Of a stretch of 10,383 bases of DNA, positions 5,742 to 10,383 are shown piece by piece; within the stretch, counting starts at the first letter, position 1; each line of letters starts with the position of its first letter. The translations under genes and the position numbers were made by a program. A model generated the notes under the pieces. It worked only from the letters and a program-made list of their open reading frames with translations. It did no database searches and was not told the origin of the DNA. The stretch spans positions 1-10,383 of the forward strand of contig URCJ01000051.1 in assembly GCA_900546285.1 (NCBI GenBank), given 5' to 3'. The DNA is from an uncultured Solobacterium sp. (GTDB taxonomy: Bacteria > Bacillota_I > Bacilli_A > Erysipelotrichales > Erysipelotrichaceae).

Positions 5742-6845
5742 ATGAGTTTAACTGCAGGAATTATTGGACTACCTAATGTTGGTAAGTCAACTTTATTTAA
5801 TGCTATTACGAATTCAAGGGTTGAGGCGGCTAATTATCCTTTCGCAACAATTGAGCCAAATGTTGGTGTTGTTGAGGTTAAGGATCAAAGACTTATTAAT
5901 TTAGCTGAAATTTTTGAACCAGAAAGGACTATTTTCACAACTTTTGAATTCACGGATATCGCTGGTCTTGTAAAGGGTGCAAGTACTGGTGAGGGTCTTG
6001 GTAATAAGTTTTTAGCCAATATCAGAGAAGTGGATGCGATTTGTCATGTTGTTAGATGTTTTGAAGATAATGACATTCAACATGTTTATAATCGTGTGGA
6101 TCCAGTTGATGATATTGAGATTATTAATTATGAATTAATTATGGCTGATATGGCTACTTGTGAGAATCGTATTTCTAAGGTAGAGAAGAAGGCTTTGACT
6201 ACTAAGGATAGCGAGGCTATGTTTGAGTACAATATCTTAAAAAGAGTTCATGATGCGCTTGGTCAATCAAAGTTAGTTCGTTCTTTAGAGTTTAATGATG
6301 AAGAGCGGGCTTATTTGAAGCAATTCTGTTTCTTGACTGCTAAGCCTGTTATTTATATCGGCAATATTAAAGAGGAAGAGATTAATGATCCAACAACTAA
6401 TCCTCATTATGTAGCTTTATGTGAGTATGCTGCTAAGGAAAATAGTGAGGTTGTTGCGATTAGTGCTCATATTGAAGAAGAATTGAGTGATTTGGATAAG
6501 GAAGAGAAAGAGGCTTTCTTACAAGATTTAGGTATTAACCATTCAGGTCTTGATGAGTTGATTTTGAAGGCTTATAAGACTTTGGGTCTTAAGACTTTCT
6601 TTACGGTTGGTAAGGATGAGTGCCGTGGTTGGACTTTCACCGATGGCATGAAGGCGCCTGATTGTGCTGGTGTTATTCATACCGATTTCAAGAGAGGTTT
6701 CATTAAGGCTGAAGTTTATGCTTATGATGATATGATGGAGTATAAGTCAGAGGCTAAGCTTAAGGAAGCTGGTAAGATTCGTCAAGAGGGCAAGGAGTAT
6801 GTCGTTAAGGATGGCGATGTAATCTTCTTCAAATTTAATGTTTAA
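5742..6845 (+). CDS. ychF: YchF/OLA1-family redox-regulated ATPase
   Basis: A 367-residue cytoplasmic P-loop protein of the Obg-related YchF family, which prefers ATP to GTP and associates with ribosomes in stress responses. The P-loop GLPNVGKST is at 9-17, NYPFATIEPN at 31-40 is the family switch region, DIAGLVKGAS at 72-81 carries the G3 motif, and GNIKEE at 207-212 supplies the NxxE form of G4 that explains ATP preference. The C-terminal TGS domain (about 282-366) ends in the conserved DGDVIFFKFNV. Length is standard and the N-terminus aligns with known YchF starts. The initiator has no clear Shine-Dalgarno; GGTG at 5726-5729 is weak and distant, so re-initiation from the AEC gene, which stops 9 bases before, is likely. 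A strong terminator follows. Confidence 0.96.
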   Translation: MSLTAGIIGLPNVGKSTLFNAITNSRVEAANYPFATIEPNVGVVEVKDQRLINLAEIFEPERTIFTTFEFTDIAGLVKGASTGEGLGNKFLANIREVDAICHVVRCFEDNDIQHVYNRVDPVDDIEIINYELIMADMATCENRISKVEKKALTTKDSEAMFEYNILKRVHDALGQSKLVRSLEFNDEERAYLKQFCFLTAKPVIYIGNIKEEEINDPTTNPHYVALCEYAAKENSEVVAISAHIEEELSDLDKEEKEAFLQDLGINHSGLDELILKAYKTLGLKTFFTVGKDECRGWTFTDGMKAPDCAGVIHTDFKRGFIKAEVYAYDDMMEYKSEAKLKEAGKIRQEGKEYVVKDGDVIFFKFNV

Positions 6846-6853
6846 GAAATTTA

Positions 6854-6883
6854 GATACTAACTTATGTTGGTATCTTTTTTTT
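6854..6883 (+). terminator. Intrinsic terminator after ychF
   Basis: GATACTAAC (6854-6862) pairs with GTTGGTATC (6867-6875) over nine positions with one G-U pair, around the loop TTAT, and eight T residues follow. It begins 8 bases after the ychF stop codon and separates the AEC-ychF unit from feoAB. Confidence 0.9.
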
Positions 6884-6896
6884 ATGAAAAAATTGC

Positions 6897-6910
6897 ACTA
6901 AACTTTTAGT
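6897..6910 (+). promoter_or_regulatory. Small dyad ahead of feoAB, candidate iron-repressor site
   Basis: ACTAAA-CT-TTTAGT is a perfect 6-bp inverted repeat with a 2-base centre, ending 3 bases before the GGGG ribosome binding site. An overlapping alternative pairs CACTA (6896-6900) with TAGTG (6910-6914). Ferrous transporters in Bacillota are commonly repressed by DtxR- or Fur-type proteins, but this dyad does not match the Fur consensus and only loosely resembles TTAG-type DtxR sites. Only 44 bases lie between the ychF terminator and the start codon, so any promoter must overlap the terminator. Confidence 0.3.
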
Positions 6911-6927
6911 AGTGGGGAAAATTGTGT

Positions 6928-9273
6928 ATGAAAACATTAGATCAGATTGAAATTGGAAGTAGTGCAAGAATTATAGAAGTTGGGGGTAGTGGTGCCCTTA
7001 GACAACATTTTTTAGATATGGGTATTGTCCCTGGTGCTGAGTTTACGGTTAAGAAGTTGGCACCAATGGGTGATCCTATGGAGATAGAGATTCATGGTTA
7101 TGAATTGACTTTAAGGCTTCAAGAGGGCGAGAAGATTAAGGTTGAGCCTATCAAAGAGAGAACAAGAAAACATGTCAGTATTGAGCGTGTTAAGGATAGT
7201 GATCATCCAGGTTTGGGTGAAGATGGTAAGTATCATAATGAAGAGGATGATTTAAAGAAGTTGCCTGATGATGAATTAATTAGTTTTGCGCTTGTTGGTA
7301 ATCAAAATTGTGGTAAGACTACTTTGTTTAATTGTTTGACTGGTGAGAATCAGCATGTTGGTAATTTCCCAGGTGTTACTGTTGATAGGAAGGATGGTTC
7401 TATTAAGGGTTATCCTAATACGGTTATTACGGATTTGCCTGGTATTTATTCAATGTCTCCTTTTAGTAGTGAGGAGATTGTTTCTCGTAATTTTGTGCTT
7501 GAACAAAAGCCTAAGGCTATTATTAATATTGTTGATGCGACAAATATTGAGAGAAATTTGTATTTGACTATGCAGTTAATTGAGATGGATAGGCCAATGG
7601 TTGTTGCCCTTAATATGATGGATGAGTTGTTGGGTAATCATGGTTTTGTCAATGTCAATGATTTGGAGAATATGTTGGGTGTGCCGGTTATTCCTATTTC
7701 TGCTGCTAAGAATGAGGGTGTTAATGAACTTATTAAGCATGCGATGCATGTGGCTAAGTATCAAGAATTACCTAAGCGAATTGATTTTTGTGATGAGAAT
7801 GATCATGGTGGCGCACTGCATAGATGTATTCATGGAGTTTGTCATTTAATAGAGGATCATGCGCTTAAGGCTGATATTCCGGTTAGGTTTGCGGCTACTA
7901 AGGCAATTGAAGGGGATGAGCTTGTGATTAATAAGTTGAAGCTTGATCAAAATGAATTGGAAACCCTTGAGCATATCATCAAGCAGATGGAAAAAGAGAG
8001 GGGCCTTGATGCTAGTGCGGCGATAGCTGATATGCGTTTTGAGTTTATTGAAAGATTATGTGAGAAGACTGTTGGTAAACCCAAGGAGAGTAAAGAGCGA
8101 ATTAGAAGTGAAAAGATAGATAAGATATTAACTGGTAAGTATACAGCTATTCCTTGTTTCATTCTAATTATGTTGGCTGTTTTCTATTTAACTTTTAATG
8201 TGATTGGTGCTTTCTTACAAGACTTGTTGGCAATGGGTGTTGCTAAGCTAACGGTTTTAGTTAGCAATTTGTTGACTACTATGAATGTTAATGCGGCTGT
8301 TAAGTCTTTGGTGGTTGATGGTATTTTTAAAGGCGTTGGTTCTATTTTGAGTTTCTTGCCAATTATTGTAACTTTGTTCTTTTTCTTATCGATGATGGAA
8401 GATAGTGGTTATATCGCAAGAGTTGCGTTTGTGATGGATAAGTTACTTAGAAAGATTGGTTTATCTGGTAAGAGTATTGTTCCTTTACTTATCGGTTTTG
8501 GTTGTACGGTTCCTGCTGTTATGGCTACTAGAACTTTAACAAGTGAGAGGGATAGAAAGATGACAATATTGCTTACTCCTTTTATGAGCTGTAGTGCTAA
8601 ATTACCTATTTATTCTTTCTTTGTGTCTATTTTCTTTAAGGGCCATGGTGGCCTGATTATGACTGGCTTGTATTTCTTTAGTATTTTAATAGGTGTTTTG
8701 ATGGCTCTTTTATATAGAAGTACGATGTTTAAGGGTGAACCAGTTCCGTTTGTGATGGAACTTCCTAATTATCGTTTACCAGGACTTAAGAATGTTAGCC
8801 AACTGTTGTGGGAGAAGGCTAAAGACTTTATTGATAGAGCCTTTACTATTATCTTGTTGGCTACTATTGTTGTTTGGTTCTTACAAAGCTTTGATTTGAA
8901 GTTTAATCTAGTTAGTGATTCTTCAACTTCTTTATTAGCTATGGTGGCAAACGGATTAGCACCTTTATTTAAGCCTATTGGCTTAGGTGATTGGCGTATT
9001 TGCACATCATTTATTACTGGTTTTATGGCTAAGGAGAGTGTTGTTTCTACTTTAGGCATCTTGGTTGGTAATAATATTACTAGTATCTTAAGTGCTGCAT
9101 CTGTTTATTCTTTATTAACTTTTGCGTTGTTGTATACACCATGTGTTGCGGCTATTACCTCTATTAAGAGGGAATTAGGTGTTAAGTGGGCTATTTATGT
9201 TGTAGTGTATCAATGTGTAATAGCTTGGTTAGTTTCTTTTGGGGTATATAGATTGGCGTTGTTACTTGTTTAA
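6928..9273 (+). CDS. feoB: Fused FeoA-FeoB ferrous iron transporter
   Basis: A 781-residue single-chain Fe2+ importer. Residues 1-74 form a FeoA SH3-like domain (LDQIEIG, then LDMGIVPG at 29-36). A charged linker at about 75-115 leads to the FeoB G domain: P-loop GNQNCGKTT at 124-132, GNFPGVTVDRK at 145-155, DLPG at 169-172, NMMD at 229-232 and SAAK at 258-261. The membrane part (from about 405) has the two Gate segments, with GFGCTVPAVMATRTL at 523-537 and MSCSAKLPIY at 553-562 including the conserved cysteines. It ends directly after the last hydrophobic segment, without a long cytosolic tail. The GTPase gates ferrous uptake through the cytoplasmic membrane. ATG 6928 is preferred over the in-frame TTG 6922 because GGGG at 6914-6917 is 10 bases from the former and only 4 from the latter. 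It is probably transcribed alone or with the small XRE gene. Confidence 0.96.
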   Translation: MKTLDQIEIGSSARIIEVGGSGALRQHFLDMGIVPGAEFTVKKLAPMGDPMEIEIHGYELTLRLQEGEKIKVEPIKERTRKHVSIERVKDSDHPGLGEDGKYHNEEDDLKKLPDDELISFALVGNQNCGKTTLFNCLTGENQHVGNFPGVTVDRKDGSIKGYPNTVITDLPGIYSMSPFSSEEIVSRNFVLEQKPKAIINIVDATNIERNLYLTMQLIEMDRPMVVALNMMDELLGNHGFVNVNDLENMLGVPVIPISAAKNEGVNELIKHAMHVAKYQELPKRIDFCDENDHGGALHRCIHGVCHLIEDHALKADIPVRFAATKAIEGDELVINKLKLDQNELETLEHIIKQMEKERGLDASAAIADMRFEFIERLCEKTVGKPKESKERIRSEKIDKILTGKYTAIPCFILIMLAVFYLTFNVIGAFLQDLLAMGVAKLTVLVSNLLTTMNVNAAVKSLVVDGIFKGVGSILSFLPIIVTLFFFLSMMEDSGYIARVAFVMDKLLRKIGLSGKSIVPLLIGFGCTVPAVMATRTLTSERDRKMTILLTPFMSCSAKLPIYSFFVSIFFKGHGGLIMTGLYFFSILIGVLMALLYRSTMFKGEPVPFVMELPNYRLPGLKNVSQLLWEKAKDFIDRAFTIILLATIVVWFLQSFDLKFNLVSDSSTSLLAMVANGLAPLFKPIGLGDWRICTSFITGFMAKESVVSTLGILVGNNITSILSAASVYSLLTFALLYTPCVAAITSIKRELGVKWAIYVVVYQCVIAWLVSFGVYRLALLLV

Positions 9274-9281
9274 ATGATAGC

Positions 9282-9294
9282 TGACATGCTGTCA
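9282..9294 (+). promoter_or_regulatory. Palindrome before the XRE gene, candidate autoregulatory operator
   Basis: TGACA-TGC-TGTCA is a perfect 5-bp inverted repeat in the 28-base gap between feoAB and the XRE gene, ending 7 bases before the start codon. XRE antitoxin-type proteins commonly bind such short palindromes at their own promoters. Binding by this protein is inference. Confidence 0.4.
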
Positions 9295-9301
9295 TAAGGT
9301 T

Positions 9302-9580
9302 ATGAAAACGTGGAACGATTATAAAGATTATGTAAAGGACATAAACCAAGATGTTTCTGATGATATAGAAGAAGCTGAGCAATTAGCTTATATTATTTCT
9401 GCTATTATTGATAGAAGAAAGAAACTTGGATTATCGCAAAGAGATCTTGCGAAGATGTGTAATGTTCCTCAATCTTCGATTGGTAGAATTGAGTCTTGTA
9501 AGACAACGCCTAATATAAGCACTCTTATAAATGTTTTTAAGCATTTAGGTTTAACGTTTACGATTACAGAAATAAATTAG
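9302..9580 (+). CDS. HigA-like XRE-family helix-turn-helix protein, orphan antitoxin-like
   Basis: A 92-residue DNA-binding protein. Residues about 34-88 form a Cro/C1 helix-turn-helix with LGLSQRDLAKMCNVPQSSIGRIE at its core (42-64), followed by TTPNISTLINVFKHLGL. The N-terminal helix MKTWNDYKDYVK with an acidic stretch is common in antitoxins paired with RelE/HigB-type toxins. No such toxin lies next to it: feoAB is 28 bases upstream and the downstream 200 bases are non-coding. It may be an orphan antitoxin or a simple regulator. AAGG at 9296-9299 is only 2 bases from the ATG, so initiation should be weak unless coupled to feoAB. A palindrome precedes it and may be its own operator. Base composition matches the AT-rich neighbours. 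Confidence 0.82.
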   Translation: MKTWNDYKDYVKDINQDVSDDIEEAEQLAYIISAIIDRRKKLGLSQRDLAKMCNVPQSSIGRIESCKTTPNISTLINVFKHLGLTFTITEIN

Positions 9581-9714
9581 TTATTATTGAAAGTCAGAGA
9601 GATATGGCTTTTATTACTATATGGGTAATGTCTTATCAATAATCGTTCCCTTAATATTCGCTTCCTCATTTTTCAAAAGATTATGGTGTTATTGATAGGT
9701 TTTCTTTTTATCTA
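9581..9714. other. AT-rich non-coding stretch at the composition boundary
   Basis: Together with the TetR promoter region this gap of about 200 bases carries no supportable gene on either strand. It holds weak hairpins after the XRE gene (AAAGTC 9590-9595 with GGCTTT 9606-9611; ATTAC with GTAAT around 9612-9628) and one longer inverted repeat described separately. No transposase remnant or recognised attachment site was seen. Confidence 0.6.
9632..9709 (+). repeat. Long-loop inverted repeat with following T-run
   Basis: CTTATCAATAA (9632-9642) and TTATTGATAGG (9689-9699) are complementary at 10 of 11 positions and are separated by 46 bases. TTTTCTTTTT follows the second arm. It could terminate transcription from the XRE gene, although the large loop makes that inefficient. 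It could also be the scar of an inserted element. Confidence 0.35.
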
Positions 9715-9743
9715 TTGCAATACTGTAAGAAGAGCGGTAAAAT
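9715..9743 (+). promoter_or_regulatory. Promoter of the TetR gene
   Basis: TTGCAA (9715-9720) and TAAAAT (9738-9743) are separated by exactly 17 bases. This is the clearest full promoter in the window. Transcription should start near 9750, giving a short leader of about 38 bases. The -10 box shares four bases with the left arm of the inverted repeat, so occupation of that site would block polymerase. Confidence 0.7.
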
Positions 9744-9773
9744 ATGACCGAAAAAACTAAAGTGGTCATATTT
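9740..9773 (+). promoter_or_regulatory. Perfect 10-bp inverted repeat, likely TetR autorepression operator
   Basis: AAATATGACC (9740-9749) and GGTCATATTT (9764-9773) are exact reverse complements with a 14-base centre. The left arm overlaps the -10 box and the right arm abuts the AAGGAGG ribosome binding site. That placement is classic for a self-repressing TetR-family regulator. As RNA the arms could also form a hairpin ending at the ribosome binding site. Confidence 0.65.
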
Positions 9774-9787
9774 AAGGAGGTGTGAGT

Positions 9788-10366
9788 TTGGCTTTTACCG
9801 AATATGAGACTGAGCAGCTTCGCAAGGCATTGTTGAAGGAAACAAGACGTTGTGCTGTCACGTTGGGGATGAAGAAAACCTCCGTGGATCAGCTGACGAA
9901 GGCGGTTGGCATTGCGAAGGGTTCGTTCTATAAATTCTACGAATCCAAGGAAATGCTTTTCTTCGCGGTTTTGGAGAACATTCACTCCGAGCTTTACGGA
10001 GTGGCTGACCATGCACTGAGCGAAGCAAACGGCTTGCCGCCGTCGGAGCGTGCGGCAAAGGCGGTTCTTGCCGTCTGCCGGCGGCTGTCCGATACCGGCG
10101 ACATGGTTTTCATTGAAAACGATGCAAAGCTGCTTTTGCAGAGACTGCCGGAGGATGTCAAAAATGTGCATTACCACGACGACGAGACGCACATTCGTCA
10201 GCTTCTGGAAAAATATGACCTTGTTCCTAAACGGGGGATTTCACTTGCCGCCGCGACAGTACGCGGACTGATTCTGACCGTCTCACACAAGGAGCAAATA
10301 GGAGGACTGTACCCGCAGGTGCTGGAAACGCTGGTGTACGGCGCTTGCAGGGAGTTATTTGAATAA
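9788..10366 (+). CDS. TetR/AcrR-family transcriptional regulator with foreign base composition
   Basis: A 192-residue one-component repressor. The N-terminal helix-turn-helix spans about residues 15-60 (TSVDQLTKAVGIAKGSFYKF at 31-50, then YESKEMLF), and the rest is the variable ligand-binding and dimer domain, whose inducer cannot be predicted. The TTG at 9788 is chosen because AAGGAGG at 9774-9780 is 7 bases upstream; the in-frame GTG at 9782 would leave 1 base, and no ATG occurs before codon 28. Codons are G+C-rich: by my count 41 of 60 bases at 10021-10080 are G or C, against 17 of 60 at 8341-8400 in feoAB. This marks recent transfer, probably with a cargo gene beyond the right edge. Such regulators usually control a neighbouring efflux pump or transporter. 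Confidence 0.85.
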   Translation: MAFTEYETEQLRKALLKETRRCAVTLGMKKTSVDQLTKAVGIAKGSFYKFYESKEMLFFAVLENIHSELYGVADHALSEANGLPPSERAAKAVLAVCRRLSDTGDMVFIENDAKLLLQRLPEDVKNVHYHDDETHIRQLLEKYDLVPKRGISLAAATVRGLILTVSHKEQIGGLYPQVLETLVYGACRELFE

Positions 10367-10383
10367 GCGAAAGGCCGCAGAAA

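Noticed and set aside
7343..8162. Several 60-75 codon frames on both strands within feoAB
   Set aside because: All are alternate frames of a full-length, motif-complete FeoAB gene.
8769..9382. Two - strand frames of 96 and 63 codons at the feoAB end
   Set aside because: They are antisense to FeoB membrane segments and the XRE start, with no family resemblance or ribosome binding site.
9632..9699. The inverted repeat as ends of an insertion sequence
   Set aside because: Only 68 bases are enclosed, there is no transposase, and no flanking target duplication was seen.
9689..10271. Three frames (167 and 66 codons on -, 73 on +) over the TetR gene
   Set aside because: G+C-rich DNA yields long spurious frames; the TetR frame has the promoter, ribosome binding site and helix-turn-helix.
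1..10383. CRISPR array, tRNA, rRNA, phage or transposase genes
   Set aside because: Read on both strands; no regularly spaced repeat units, cloverleaf sequence, rRNA-like stretch or recombinase motif was found.

Overview
The window looks like chromosomal DNA of a low-G+C Bacillota (Firmicutes), possibly a gut Erysipelotrichia-type organism. That placement is inference from the A/T-rich codon use, the fused FeoA-FeoB protein, the YoaP-type acetyltransferase and the Gram-positive style ribosome binding sites. There are nine complete genes in AT-rich DNA and a tenth, a TetR regulator near the right end, whose much higher G+C points to a different origin.

Layout. (1) 77-2489, + strand: a Gfo/Idh/MocA oxidoreductase, then a GNAT/YoaP acetyltransferase overlapping by 4 bases with a small alpha/beta hydrolase. 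A cluster of TGACCCAATA elements lies between the first two genes. (2) 2491-4790, - strand: an unrecognised protein with a class I SAM-methyltransferase-like core, followed by an NHA-type (SLC9B-like) cation:proton antiporter. A fluoride (crcB-motif) riboswitch and its overlapping terminator lie between them. The antiporter and the hydrolase converge with 1 base between stop codons, and one hairpin made from both coding ends can serve as a shared terminator. (3) 4824-6845, + strand: an AEC-family permease 9 bases ahead of ychF (OLA1-type ATPase), closed by a strong intrinsic terminator. (4) 6928-9273, + strand: a one-piece FeoA-FeoB ferrous iron transporter with a small dyad just before its ribosome binding site. 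(5) 9302-9580, + strand: an orphan HigA-like XRE regulator with a palindrome immediately upstream. (6) 9581-9714: non-coding AT-rich DNA. (7) 9715-10366: a G+C-rich TetR/AcrR regulator with a well-formed promoter and a perfect 10-bp inverted repeat placed for autorepression. The gene it might control would lie beyond the right edge.

The most notable point is the fluoride riboswitch commanding an NHA-type antiporter rather than a Fluc or CLC-F fluoride exporter. The aptamer pairings, the pseudoknot, the competing terminator and a TATAAT box made by the upstream gene's last two codons can all be read directly. It suggests that this antiporter works in fluoride tolerance, either by exporting fluoride or by correcting the acid or ion imbalance fluoride causes. 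No CRISPR array, tRNA, rRNA, transposase or phage gene is visible.
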